DNA of 64,000 nucleotides from Eutreptiella sp. 'Long Island Sound 2002'. Its lineage: Eukaryota; Euglenozoa; Euglenophyceae; Eutreptiales; Eutreptiaceae. Below, piece by piece: positions 32,512 to 44,832 of the stretch (positions are counted from its first letter, which is position 1; every line of letters starts with the position of its first letter). The notes under the pieces were generated by a model. The model made no database searches. It saw only the letters and a list, made by a program, of their open reading frames with translations, and had not been told where the DNA came from. The DNA is taken from assembly GCA_964036045.1 (NCBI GenBank), contig OZ038381.1, forward strand, positions 117,759,790-117,823,789. Direction: 5' to 3'. The translations under genes and the position numbers were made by a program.

Positions 32512-35009
32512 TCCTAGGGCCATACCCGCAGCACCATCACCACCACTACCAGCGCCACCGCCACCAACGCCCCCACCACCACCACCACCATCACCATCAC
32601 CACCACTACCACTGCCCACAACACTACCCCACCGGGCCACAACCCCCCGTGCACGAGCAGCACCAGCGCATGGGATGGCAGCACCCGGGCGCTTCACCCC
32701 AATACCCCGCCTACCACCAGGGGCCAGCCCCCCCGTACCAGGAACCGTATCCGCCCGGCCCCCACATCCACGCCGAAGGGGCCCCCCGGGCCCACCCCCA
32801 CCCGGGACAGTCACTCAACCCGTACCACCAACCGCCACCGCCCCCGCACCCCTACACGGCAGATCCATGGAGGGTGGGGGACTCCCCCCCCCTCAGTACC
32901 AGGCGGCACCACGCGAGGCCCCCCAATACCCGCCAACGCCTCCTGACTGGCCAGGCATGCCCCGCGACGAAGCCCGGTCCCGCAAACGGCAGCGCTCCCG
33001 CTCCCCCGCCATACGGCGCACCCAACCCCGGCGCCCACGCTAGCCACAGCACCACCGCGCCTCAGCCGCTCACTCGCGCCGCTCAGGCTCCCTGAAGGGC
33101 CACCAAAACCCCCCAGGGCCCCGCTCCCGCCGCTCCCGCTCCCCCGGGCGCCGCCACGCAAGCCACCGCCGTCCCATGTCCACATCCCCCTCCCCCCGTG
33201 AGGTGCGCCATGAGTCCCGTTCCCCGCGCCGCCCGTGCGCATCCTCCACCCCCAGCCCCCGCCACCCCCGCTCCCGCTCCCCCGGGCGCTGCCACGCACG
33301 CCACCGCCGTCCCATGTCCACGTCTTCCTCCCCCCATGAGACCCACCGAGCTTCCGGTTCCCCCCGCCGCCAGTACGCATCCACCAGCCCCAGCCCCCGC
33401 CACCGCCGCCCCAGGACCTCCAGCTCGGAGCCCTGCCCCCCCCAGGCCCCCGCCCACCTCTGCCCCCGCGTTGCGGGAGCTCCGCCGTTGGGTGAAGTGG
33501 GCCGGGGGAGCAGGAAGGCGAGAAGTGGTGCACTTGGTGCACATCCTCGAGGAGATCCGCAGCCGCACCCCTGCCAACCCCAACGAGGCCGCCCCGGAGG
33601 CCTCCATGCTGCAGGCGGCATGGGAAACCCTCCTCCGGGACGCGGTTCAGGGCCTCCGCCACCCCTACAACCCCAAACCCTCCGCCGGTGGATCCAGACC
33701 AGCCCACCCCCAGGCATGGGCCATCGGCGCCCCACAGGCCCCCCCCCCACCCCACCACCACCACACTGGGAAGGGAAAGGGCACAGGCAAGGGGAGGACA
33801 AGGGACGGGAAGGGACACCCCGGTAAGCAAGCGCCCACAGGGACAGGGCACCGGGGGCGACACAACACGGGAGCAGGAAACCCCGGACGGGCCAGGAAGG
33901 GGAAGGACCAGGGACGGGGGCGCAGAGAGAGAAAACGCAACGGCGGGCACCAGGGCGCACAGACAGGAAGGGCAAGCCACAACGGAGGGACCAGCACTGC
34001 CCCACCCCCAGCAGACACCGCGCGACCCTCAGAGGCGCACGCCCGCCAACACACGCCGCCAAAGCACGGACCAGACGCCGTACTGACCAAACCGGCTCAC
34101 GCCCACCGGCCACTGGAACCCGAACGGGGGAAGGAGGGCACACCCAATGGGGAGAAGGGGCTACACCCACCCAGGAAGCCGCCGAGAACACCGCCGCGCA
34201 GCCCACCACCACGCCCTCAACGCCAGGCGACGACCCCGGCCACAGCAAGGGCCACCACACAGGCACCAGAAGAGGAGGAGGACACGGACGCAGCACCCAG
34301 GGCTAGAGGCAAGGACCCCCAGAGGACACGGGACCAATACACAGGCCCCCAGGGAGGGCGGCCCCGCCGACACCTACCAGACCCACCAGCCGGAGCGTCA
34401 CACCCGGACCCCCGCAACACGGATCCAGCGAGCCACCCCACACCTAACCGCACCCCCGAGCCACCAGTCAGCCACAAAACCTCGAACCGCGTCCCGCACC
34501 ACGACTCAGGCCAGTCTAACAACCACCGACCCCAGCCCCCGCCCCCACCACGGCACAACACGAGGCAACACGGCACACCGCACTGCAGCGCACCGCCGTG
34601 CAACGCACCTCGACAAGGCACCCGTAGACACGACACACCACAACAGGACGCGGCGCGACGCGGCACAGCGCGGCTCACCACGGCACGACACGGCGCAACA
34701 CGGCACGACAAAGCAGGGCGCACAACAACACAGCACGGACCAGCACGACGCAGCACAGCAAAACACTGCACGACACACCACGGCGCACCAACGCACAACA
34801 CAACACCAAAGCAAGTGACACTAACCGAGGGTCTAACCCGAGCAAGCCGCCGCACACCGCTGAAGACGCCGCACCAGCCCGCCGCACACCGGCAAGGGGC
34901 ACCACACGCCCGGCAACTTCGGCGGCGGCCCGCCCACACAAACCGTCACCAGAAAGTTAAAGCCGGCACCACGGAGGCGGATGGACACAGAAAACCCCAG
35001 CAACCCTAA
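32512..35009 (+). pseudogene. LINE-1 fragment: His/RS-rich accessory region
   Basis: The order is the same as in LINE-A: a His tract (32520-32620), HAEGAPRAHPHPGQ, PPPQYQAAPREAP and EARSRKRQRSRS. Two or more SRSP/RPMSTS repeats follow (33120-33420, 140-bp spacing). The C-terminal mini-domain RRWVKWAGGAGRREVVHLVH...LQAAWETLLRDAVQGL (about 33480-33660) and a Gly/Lys/Arg-rich tail complete it. Frames shift at about 32700, 33060 and 33190, so no single intact ORF remains. The repeated SR units and the WVKWAGG domain are the parts conserved with LINE-A. Confidence 0.7.
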
Positions 35010-36923
35010 CCCAGGGCCTCAAGAAACCGCCTGGCACAACCGCCCAGCCGGCAGAGCCAGAATCTAACCCGACAGGAAGGGCCAACGAGGCAAGCGTGTA
35101 CATAACCCACCCGACCCATGGGGCTGGGGCAAGGCCCAGCAAAACGCAAGCACCAACAGCAACCGGGTTAACCACACCGAATGCCGACCAGTGCGTGCAC
35201 CAGCCAAGGGAAGGCAGAGGGAGGAACAGGCAGACCCCTCCCCCCAAAAAAAGGGGGGGGGGCACGAGATAGGCCCACAGCCACGAAGCCGCCCACCCGA
35301 CCACAAGAAGCGGGCAAACCCCCCAACCCAATGGCACCGGGGACGGCACCCACGGGGCCCCCCGAAGGAACACCAGAGGACCACCCAGCCAAAACCAGCA
35401 ACACGCAACCAAGAGCAGCGGCCCACTGGAAGAAAGGACACCCCGCACACGCCAACACACACCTCGCTGGGGCAGAGACGGGCGAAAAAAAACACGAAGG
35501 CGGGGCCGGAACGAGAGGGGGAGGGGGGACGGAGACCACGAGACCCAAGACGGGGACAGCCAGCAACAGACACCACAAAGCCACGACACGACAGGGCCAA
35601 AAATGACATCCCCCCCAGCCCGAAAAAAAAACAAAAGGGGAGGGGGAAGGACACACCCCTAACACGGCAACTCCCGCACACCCCCAGTCCACAGGTGGCA
35701 CCCCCAGAAGGTGACGGGAAACAGACGCGGCGCACACAAGAGGCCACGCGCCCGAGCACTCAAGCCAGGAAAAAACCAGAGAGCGGACGAAACCCAAACC
35801 CACACACACACACCACCCTGCCAGGAATTGGCAGACGCACGTACACACACACACCCCAACGCCCCAACCAGGAGTGGGGGGGCACGGCCAAAACCTGAGC
35901 CCAGGCACACGGGCCCACACCGCACACCCCAGCCAGGAGGGGCGGGGTACAAGCGGGGCGCGCACACCAACACACACACGCCCCAACATGCCAGCCAGGA
36001 GTGGCGGGGCGACCCAAGCCCAAGCACACACACCCGCACCGCACTTCATCCAGGAGAAGACAGGACCAGGCAGGACGCGCACACAAACACACACACACAC
36101 CCCAACACCTCAGCCAAGGAGTGGGGGGGCATAGCCGAAACCCGAGCCCAAGCACACACACCCAGACCGCACACCCGAGCCGGGAACGGCGGGGTACAGG
36201 GGGGGCACGCACTCAACCACGCACGCCCCGAAACCCCGGCCAAGAATGGTGGGCTGCAAGCCTAAACCCAAGCTCAACCGCAGACACCACAAACCCCAGC
36301 CGGGAATGGAGGGGCGAAACCACAACCCGTGTCCAAACACACCCACCCAAGACCCCCGCCAGGGTTGGCGGGGTTACCGAAACCCGAGCCCCAGCACGAC
36401 CCGGACCCAAACACAAACGCCACACAACAGTAGAAAACCCAGTGTCCATAGCCCGGGCACTGAGGCAGCCCGTGCCATGCAGGTGACCCGGCCAAACGAG
36501 ATCCGGAGACCGGGGGTAAGGCGGCATCCCAAGGCCTGCGCTGCTTTGGGACTCGAGGCGGAGCGTGCGACACCCAAGCGGCTCCGAACCCCTGCACGAA
36601 GAACATGCATGCATGCCCTGGGAACAGGATACGCCAGAAGGTCCGGTGAACCTCTAGGGTTCGGCCCAAAGGAGGGGATGTGCGCAAGCACGGGGGCACA
36701 CCCTCCCGGCAGGACAAGCGCGTCACGCTGGCGGCAATCAGCCCTCCTGGTATTGCCCGGGGCCGCTTTGTTGGGGGCCACCAGTCAGGTCTAGCGGGAT
36801 GTCAGCCGCCTCCCCTCTTCATGCGCGGAGCCTCTCCCTGTCCGTCACAGGGGCAACGCCAGGGAGAACCGTGGGGCGCCTCTCCACCACCGAGTGCACC
36901 TACCCACCTAGTTACCTACCTAC
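34500..36923 (+). other. LINE-1 terminal region and 3' UTR
   Basis: It begins with a CACGACACGGCGCAACACGG short-period tract (about 34550-34800), overlapping the end of the accessory reading frame. C7-A7-G10 at 35240-35265 could form a hairpin. A minisatellite at 35810-36430 follows, then the conserved terminal segment (36430-36900) that is about 85-90% identical to the reverse complement of 16360-16870. The tail reads CACCTACCCACCTAGTTACCTACCTAC. Confidence 0.75.
35810..36430. repeat. 3'-UTR minisatellite, about 62-bp unit, roughly 10 copies
   Basis: Units start with CCAGGAGTGGCGGGG, CCGGGAACGGCGGGG, CCAAGAATGG and similar. They continue through CCCGAGCCCAAGCACACACACCC and recur every 55-66 bp. 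LINE-A keeps only about three such units. Confidence 0.85.
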
Positions 36924-36937
36924 CTACAAATAGGAAT
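36924..36937. repeat. Right target-site duplication of LINE-1
   Basis: CTACAAATAGGAAT is the partner of 14539-14552; the first bases merge with the TACC tail. Confidence 0.7.
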
Positions 36938-38207
36938 GGGACAAATACAATATGAAGGAAGCAAGAGCATGGAGGGGGGGTACATGGCCTTCCATCATGG
37001 CTTGTGGCCACAAATCCGACCTCAATAGGTTGTGGGGGTAGGGTGGGAATCTTAGTCGTAAAAGAGTAAAGCCGGGTACGGTGATACCCTTGATCGGGTG
37101 TAGGGTTATGTAACCCATTGCCCTGGATCACCCAACAACGTAGACTCCCAAATTCACCTCACAAATGAGCGTTGACACTCACTAATGAAATGGTAACCCT
37201 CAAAGAGGAAAATGAAAGAAAAATGTTTCATTAAGGTGTTCATTAAGATCGTTTCCTATTTTGGCTGCAAAAGTTTCAATGACGTTCCTTACATGGGGGT
37301 TTTTTCTCCCAAAAAGAGAGTTGCTTGGGTGTTTCCAGACTGGGAATCCTTTGAGATAGGGGCAGGCGGAAGGGCTAGGGCGGGGTATGTATGGATATGG
37401 GGAAAATGAGGGGGGATGTCTCGGATGGAGGAAAGGGAACTTTCTGTGGGTGTTGATTGACAGTGACAAGTGTCCGGTCACCCACATTGGGTATTCATCC
37501 CCCTTCCCATACCCCTGGTCCTCGGAGCACATGCTCTGGGCAGGTGGAGCCCAGAAGGGGGGGGGGGGGTTTCAATTGGGAAAGGAATAGTAGCGAGTGG
37601 GAGAGATGAGGAAAAAACATTCGAACTGCCAAACACTCCTGAAAAAAGGTTGCAAAAATGCTTCCAGCTCATTGGCGCAGTGGGAATGCAATCTAGGAAT
37701 TTAGCGCCGCACCCCAGTGACGTACCCACTGGGGTACTTCCTCTCTGGGGACATCTGTCCGAAACCCGTTTTAAAGCGGGGTTAAACGTTTGAACAACCC
37801 AATTGGGGAGTGTTCACACACACCGCTATGGAACAGTGACCCTGGGCACTGCCCAGGCACTGAGCTACTTGCAATTGAATCACAAATGTTTGAATTCATA
37901 TTCACAATTTCTTTCAGCATTGCCGCTTTCCATCATTCATGTCTACGTGAGATTTAACTTTGATAAAATTGCAGATGGCCACCTGGCTAGCCCTATGTTG
38001 ACCCCAGGGCTGCACAAACCAGGTCAGGCGCATTGCCCGTATCTTACTTCAAATCAATGAGTGTTGTACCACTCAGCGGTACACACATGTGAACTGCATA
38101 AAATTCTGAGTAGCTCACGCCGCTGCAACCAAGACGGTCGTGTACCCATCTGACACACTCAACACACGCGAAACACACACTCGGCGCGCAGAAACCATGC
38201 ACAGAGT
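36938..38207. other. Ordinary-GC intergenic DNA
   Basis: I found no gene, tandem repeat or recognisable element end in this stretch, only short ORFs without domains. Confidence 0.45.
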
Positions 38208-38842
38208 GCCCGCTAAACTGGGCTCGAACCCAAGTGCTAAAAATGATGACTAATACTCTAACCGCTACAGCACTGCTGCCCTGCTATATTCGGCGGGAAT
38301 TGCCGCACAGAAAACGTGCGCTCCTCACGCTACACCCACCACTACACCTCACCTACACTTGACGCGCGCAAGCGGACACCCGCCAAGTGTACGAGCACGC
38401 AATACACTATACAAACGCACTCTCGGGGACGCGAGCAAGCACACGCAGCGCGCGCAACACAGGGAAATCAATCGCCGGAGGCTACAAAACATTGCAGCCT
38501 CCGGGATTCGAACTCAGGCAACAGAATCCGCGCTTTGCACTCTAACCGCTGCGCCATTGCCGATCTGTAGCCTACAGCGGCCATCGCCGCACAAAGAGCG
38601 CGCGTCATATGCTGTACACACACAGTTTTAACTATCCCACACGCGCTGCGCGCTAACAGACCCACTCCGAGTGAACATACACTCAATGCACAACATGTAC
38701 CCACACTCGGCGGTCCGAGTGAACACACACAGCGCGCACAACAGGCAAAACCAAGTCGCCGCTGCCGCTTGGACAGGAGCCGGGCCCGGTGTTCGAAGCT
38801 TGGCCCTGAAATATGCGCCAAGCGCTTAGAGCAGTCGGCCAC
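38208..38842 (-). repeat. Three tRNA-like (SINE) modules at about 283-bp spacing
   Basis: On the minus strand, three segments each have a pol III A box followed by a B box. A boxes are TGTAGCGGTTAGAG (38256-38269), TGGCGCAGCGGTTAGAG (38540-38556) and TGGCCGACTGCTCTAAGCGC (38822-38841). B boxes are GGTTCGAGCCC (38220-38230), GAGTTCGAATCCCG (38502-38515) and AAGCTTCGAACACC (38788-38801). The A boxes are spaced 284 and 282 bp. Stems of real tRNAs are not well kept, so these are tRNA-derived repeats, probably a multimeric SINE, rather than working tRNA genes. Confidence 0.65.
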
Positions 38843-41735
38843 ATACACCACACTACAGCCGGCGCTGACCGCCCAATTTTGATTCGCCCCCTGCGCCGAA
38901 AAACACATGGGTACGTCTCCAACAAACAAAGTAGAAATTTTGTGGCGGCGGCACTGCTTGCGAATACACAAGCGCGCTCGACCACGCACACACTCCGGTG
39001 CCAGTACACACACATACTTGACACAAACTCACTAGACAAAGTGCACTTTACACTACGAACAACTGGAGACAAGGTACAAAAAACGAATAAGCAACTTACG
39101 GATGGTACCAAACACAACAAAGCTCAACAATAACAGCCAAACACAACCAAACCTTGCACTTGAGTGCTCAAACAAACATGAGGACATATATGAAAGCGCT
39201 CAAGCGTCCGAAACCTCAAGAGATCTCCAAACAACTGAACCCAAACAACAAGAAACTTGAAAACACAAACACAGCAAAACATGACTCGTTGCTTGAAGAT
39301 TGAACCAAAAATAACAAGGTCAACACAAAGATGGCACAAACAACCATAGCAACAACCAAAGACCTCAATATAATCAATCTTGAAGCCAAAAGAAAACTCG
39401 ACTTCCAAATTCGAAACTATGGCAATTACTCACCCAGATAAAAGCAAAACATGTATGTAAGCTAACAAATGCACTCAATAAACACATGAGTGTTCCAACA
39501 ACACTCATCACAATACAAGAGCACACAAACACAAAAAACACACTATGAGACAAATATGGCACAAACATGACACATATTCCAATCTCATTCAAATTCTAAA
39601 ATTCCTCAAATCTTTAATGGACAACTCAAAATTGAAATTAGCTTTAATAAACCCATATGTGCCCCGTGTGCCGTAACTCATTACCCCGGGTAAAGCCAAT
39701 GGGCACCACGTTGAAGTTGATCATGCCGATTACCTAAGGGGTCTCCTATTTCTCTTCTTTGCCCATTGTTTGCTTTGTGTGCGAATCAGTATTAATCAAG
39801 TTTTGGATCGAGATGGTGTGTGTGGTACATATTGTGTGCACATGCAATGGGTGGAAATGCAATAGGTGGAGAATTGCACTCGTGCTGATCTTTGATGCTA
39901 ACCTCTCAGGCGCGTGTTGCCGTTTTACTCCTCTGAGCTCCAGGACGTGTCTTCATGAGGATTTCATATCTTTGGTAGACCACGGTTGGTGATCCACTAT
40001 CTCTCCTTCGTCAACTTGCAGTATGGCATGAGGATGGCTCCTTTGATCTGGTAATTGGCTGTAGGGATAATCCTGAATCAATGTCGGAGATTCTGCCTTC
40101 AAGTGCATTCATGCTCTCATGGGTCAGGGCTAGGCAACCATCTCTCTCCCTATGCATGCACCAATGAGTCATGGCTAGGCTATGCGCTCGGGATCGGGTT
40201 TTGGTTGGGTTCTCCCTCCTGGGCCATGGATTGGTTACGTTGTCTCTCGAAACATGGATTGGAGCGGGACCATCTCTCTCAAGGCCTGGATTGGGACGGG
40301 ACCATCTCTCTTCGAGGCAGGAGTGCTTCTCTTTTGGATGGGACAATCCTACATGGATGTGCTCTCATTGGACCCAGGATATCTCTCTTGGTGCACTCAC
40401 TCTGCGCGCCGGGTCTAGGTCCCTTCATGTGACCCGGGGCATCTTCTTAGCCAAGCACTCTTGCCTCATCTCCTTCTAAGTAGCATGCATTGAATTGGCT
40501 TGGTGTCACACAAAGATGCAATTAGGCAATATTGGTTTCACATATCCATGTGTGGATGGTTTCTAATGCACATTCCAATTTGTGTTTGCCAATGCTTTCG
40601 GCTCCCAAGCAATTAGGCAGCAGGTGATGGGACTGAGTGGCATGTCCAAGCATGTGAGGGCATGAGGTGTATGTCCTGTGTTGGCTTTACATTTTGTTCG
40701 TGCCTTTGGTTCGCGATACTCTAACCGCAGGAGCGCAGCAATTGGTATGGAGCATACACTATACAGGTGAAGTTTGGTGGGCTGGCTCTTCTTGATGCTT
40801 TGTTCGCGAGGACCAAGTTTATTCATTTGCTGGCCATTGTGTATGTCATTGCTAAGTGATAGGCACCCGGAGTTCAATGTCAAATACCAAGGCATTCCAG
40901 CATGACGATATATGTGATGTGTCACACATGCCAGGTCTCAGGTATTGCCGTGAGGTCAATGTCCTGACTCATCCTTGTTGATTCTCATTGCAGGCGGGGT
41001 AAATGTCATCATTGGTGATTCATAAGTGTGGACAAGTCATGTAAGTGGCCATGCCGTACTTTGTGTTCATGGAGGCCATGGTGTCATGCTTGATCCACGG
41101 TGGGACATTGTTCATATTTGGAGCTCATGTTTCCCAATTCCAGTTTTTGCCGCCATGTAGGCAAGGGTGAGGATGGACCATGTGGGCCACGCTTATGTTG
41201 AATCCTATGATGCAATCGTGTCGTGTATCATTTTCTTGTGTGTTGCCATGTACCATATGGACGTCATTGATGTCATTTTGTCGCGCATTACACCCGTGAA
41301 TCAATGTCATTTTTCTTAATGTGTTGAACCAAGGTTGTGTTTGCATGGTGTCATATGTCCGTAACTTCATTGTGCACGGTACATAAAATCAATTCTTGGA
41401 GTAGAGATGCAACATCGTCTTCGATAATCGCATACTCTATTCCAGGGCTTCACTTATACGTCTGTTTCTTCCTCTACCTTTGCCGGACATTGTCTTATTT
41501 GTTCCCCTCTCCATGGTCATGTCCATGTATGGATGTGGGTACAATCCGTCCAATTTGGTGATCGATTGCTTGGAGTTCATTGGTCATTCGAATTCATTAA
41601 ACAAGTGTTTGGTTCTTATTGCAAGGGTTGATAACGGGTGTACCTACGGGAGTTGTTTGGATTTTGTGGTCAAGGGTTACCAACAGTACCTGCAGGAATT
41701 TCGGACTTTGGATTTTGTGAAACATCCAAGCATTC
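38843..41735. other. Ordinary-GC intergenic DNA
   Basis: I see no supported gene here. The last few hundred bases may contain the leader or LTR of the family-1 gag copy that follows, but no terminal repeat pair was found. Confidence 0.4.
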
Positions 41736-43310
41736 GTGAGGTCAAAGAAGATGGGAGTCACGGGGAGGAGACTGGACAGATTGGGTATAGGCGGTAGACG
41801 TCACACTATGGCAGGCACTGGTCCTACAGACCTTCTGTATGGTAGCAGAGGTTTACCTGCCGCCTACCGCCAGCCGGTGAGCTTGGACCCTCATGAGGCC
41901 TGCCCAAGTGGCCCCGAGTCACCATTGACGAGACCATCCGGGAATCGTCGGTTGAAGCCTGAGAAGAAAGAACATATTTGGAAAGAAGAATTGCTACCAA
42001 CATGGAGGACATTCTCACCTTTTGTTAAGGAGCATGCCGAAAACGATGTCACCTCCGAGTACCCGCAGAAGAGTCGGACGAGGTCATGAGCTGCAGCAGC
42101 GGCTCAAAGACTAGGCGCTACCGCAAACGCGGTTCGCCAAAACTGTCCAAGGGGGATGCCAAAACGGCAATGGAAATGACGCCGAGCCCCGTCAGCCGAA
42201 TGTTGAGTGCTGCGGCGGATTCCGAGGGATATCAGACTTGCTACCCTTCGGATCGTACAGGCAGAGAGCCAGAGTTCCCGGCGGGCCGGTCGCATACCAC
42301 CCCCTATCCTGAACTTCACCATCACGCGGAACGGGAATCATTGCCGCGAAGAGCAGCCACCACCCGAGTCCCGAGGCACACGGGCGGTGGTGCAGTAGTG
42401 GGGAGGATGGACGGTGACCGCACAGGCGACACCATCAACGGTGGAGGACAAGAGCGTGGAGCTCCGAGAAAGCTGTCATGGGATGGTGAGGGAGGTGACT
42501 GCCATCTTCACGAGGACACCAAGAAGACGGCGTGCAGGAAAACTGGGGGCGGGGATCAATGCCATTGCCATCATGTGGACTTCCTCATGGGCAGTTATCC
42601 CCGGGTGGGCAAAGATGTCCCTATTAAGAAGATCGACAGGCTGGATGACACCACCTTGAGAATCCTTGAGGATTAGACCATCTTCAACAACCATCTGAAG
42701 ACAATTCCATTACATCAAGAGAACTACGAGGCCAAGGTGGATAGCATGCTGGTACAGCAGCAGCGCATGGTGGACAACATGATCAAGTACTTGGAGACAG
42801 TGGAGATCAGGATGAGTGAGTTGGAGACGCGAGGGGGAACTCCAATGCCCCTCCCAGGACGAGGCCCTGACCTGCCACGGGATCCTGCCCCGCAGTCCTT
42901 GCTGAGACGGGTGACGACCTTGAGGACAGCGGCAGAAGGAATGGCGCGCATGGAGCGTCCTGGAGTCGGAGCCTTATGGGCCGCCACAGGTTGAGCCCTG
43001 GCTATTGAGGCACATTCTACTATTTTCGGCACATGTCATGCTGGGGAAGAAGACGCCGGAAAAAGGCTCGAGGATTGGTACGCCCAAGCGGACAACCCGT
43101 GAGGAGACCGTTGAGATCGACATGAGTGGTCCTCCAGCCACGGCAACGTTCGACGCTGGAGCTGCCTATGCGGCACGTGTGGACGAAGAAGCCCCGAGGT
43201 CAGCGGCTCGCCGAGATGGAGTAAGAAAAAGCCACTACCATGTTCTTCTTGGGGTAAATGATCCAGGCCAAGCCGCCCCTAAACGCCTTTTGTTGATGTT
43301 GAGACTAAAT
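41736..43310 (+). pseudogene. Decayed family-1 gag
   Basis: It is homologous to the minus-strand Gag at 2888-4636. Shared blocks are RSK..GVTG, LLYGSRGLPAA, RRYRKRGSPK, VPRHTG, CHCHHVDFLMGSYP..G and RLDRLDD-like RIDRLDDT (IDRLDD). A coiled coil follows (LVQQQRMVDNMIKYLETVEIR, split here only in wording). The frame changes near 42086. TAG 42674 sits where coding clearly continues, TGA 42992 ends the second block, and a further frame starts at 43005. There is no protease or RT downstream. It is the second copy of this family in the window, oriented opposite to the first. Confidence 0.75.
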
Positions 43311-43361
43311 TAATCATTTTTACCGCTCTTTTGAAGTTTGGACTAACTCTCCTCAAAGTAA

Positions 43362-43379
43362 CTAGGGTTATAACCCTAG
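43362..43379. repeat. Perfect 18-bp palindrome
   Basis: CTAGGGTTATAACCCTAG equals its own reverse complement. It lies between the family-1 gag relic and the start of the Gypsy B duplication. Confidence 0.7.
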
Positions 43380-43475
43380 CCCCCCATGAAGTTCACCCCT
43401 ACCACTCAACTGAGCGGAGGTATCTTCCATCATGGAGGTAATACCGAAATAAAGTAGGCACTTCATGCCTAGGGC

Positions 43476-44832
43476 TTTGTAGGTTTACCCTAGTGGTCCC
43501 CCATGTCAAGACCCATATACTCAACTGATCTTACAACTTATTGTGGTTCTACCTTTGATTCTGATTCTGAATTCAGTTGCTTGGCCATGCTCGCCAAGCC
43601 ATATCCTGTGTCTGGCCGAGCTCCTATGTTCCACATTCCTAACCAACTCCATTTTACCCAAAGGTGTGCACATGAGGTGCATGGTGGTACCTTGCAGTCC
43701 TGAGTCATGCCAGTTTTCACTGAAAAATCATTTGTTTTATCCATTTGTGATTGAATCTGTGTATTTAAGCCTGCTTTGTCTATCTGCAGCCCTTCTGTCA
43801 TACACTGGATTTCAGAACTATTCATTGATTTGCTCCACATCCTGCTCTTGCTCTACTTGCTGCTTTGGTCTTGTTTTTCAACAACAAAACGTGCAGGACT
43901 TCATCAGAAGTATTAGGGCATCGATCAAGGATATCTTTCCTATTCCATAGGGATCCCTTGAGAACCTTTCGAACCGACTCGGAGAAGTACACAAGCCAAA
44001 GGCAGCAAACAAAATGTCCACACCATCAGTGCAACTGTCTTCCAGGACATGGCCAATTCTGAGTTAACACGTACAGCTGGGCAGTGGGCCCATCTCAATG
44101 AGTGAGCCCACGTTCAGAGTTGCATCTGGGTCTCAAGAAGATCCAGGTCAAAAAAGGGCGGAACACCAAATGCCCAGAGAAATACCCTTAACCACTGAGG
44201 CCTTAGCGGCCCGAGTTGCTGTCTCCATCTCCAGCTCACCCTGCCCTGCATCTTTGTCTACGGCAGTGAGAGGCTCTGAAGAACAAGACGAATTGAGAAG
44301 GAGAATGGACGATTACCTGCTCCACGATGACAACTACACGTCCGTCCGAGGGGAAGATGGAGAGGAACCTCTCGAAGCCCTGGGGTCCCCACCACAAACG
44401 GACATGGGGTGCTATTATTACTCCGGCCCACCTACGGACCTGGCCGACACTGTATCTCTACCCAGACGCCCGAGAGGCAGTGCTTGGCGTCCAGAGCTGC
44501 CAACAACCATCGGAAGCCCCCGAAGTGTGTCCAGCTTATGTGGAGGATTCCCATGTCCCCGACCCAACCTATGGTGCCCTGGACCGTAGGGCCGAACTAC
44601 TGGCGAAGCTGCTATCTGGGTCCGAAGATCCAGATGTGACAGCCCTGTCTGAGGCTGTCACGGCAAAATTAGGTATCACTGAACCCTTACCCAAGCCGGC
44701 GTTGGCCTCACGTTCCCCCGGACTGAGCACGCTCGCTGATGATCTCAAACGATCAAGGTTTTCCAGGTTACTACCCAAGGTCACATGCCCCAGCCCCTTC
44801 AATCCCCGTGCCAGAACAGTTACCATCGCTGA
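43476..44832 (+). mobile_element. Gypsy B, duplicated left segment (leader/LTR and Gag start)
   Basis: This segment is a near-identical direct copy of 57140-58495. It contains a TATTTAAG box (43762-43769). The start of Gag (about 44013, MSTPSVQLSS in the other copy) follows, then the DPTYGALDRRAELL block. It stops exactly where LINE-2 begins, and the partner copy starts exactly where LINE-2 ends. Promoter or LTR status of the upstream half is inferred from position only. Confidence 0.8.
43762..43769 (+). promoter_or_regulatory. Possible TATA box of Gypsy B
   Basis: TATTTAAG within GTGTATTTAAGCCTGC lies about 250 bp before the gag start. The same sequence is in the second copy at 57425-57432. 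There is no independent evidence of transcription. Confidence 0.3.

Larger units (their letters stand above)
14553..36923 (+). mobile_element. LINE-1: 5'-truncated giant LINE, split by LINE-A
   Basis: Two plus-strand pieces, 14553-16346 and 32501-36923, align to consecutive parts of LINE-A's minus strand. The first matches roughly 21900-20205, from the peptidase region to the Ser-rich region. The second matches roughly 20185-16347, from the His-rich region to the 3' tail. They are therefore one older copy of about 6.2 kb into which LINE-A inserted. It keeps the accessory ORF and 3' UTR only and is not autonomous. The 3' end shows TACC repeats and a degenerate target-site duplication. Confidence 0.85.

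Noticed and set aside
16347-36923. Twin-priming inversion of a single LINE
   Set aside because: Both arms have their own 3' tail and each has its own target-site duplication, so two insertions are required.
38208-38842. Functional tRNA genes
   Set aside because: A and B boxes are good but acceptor and anticodon stems do not pair well; regular 283-bp spacing fits repeats.
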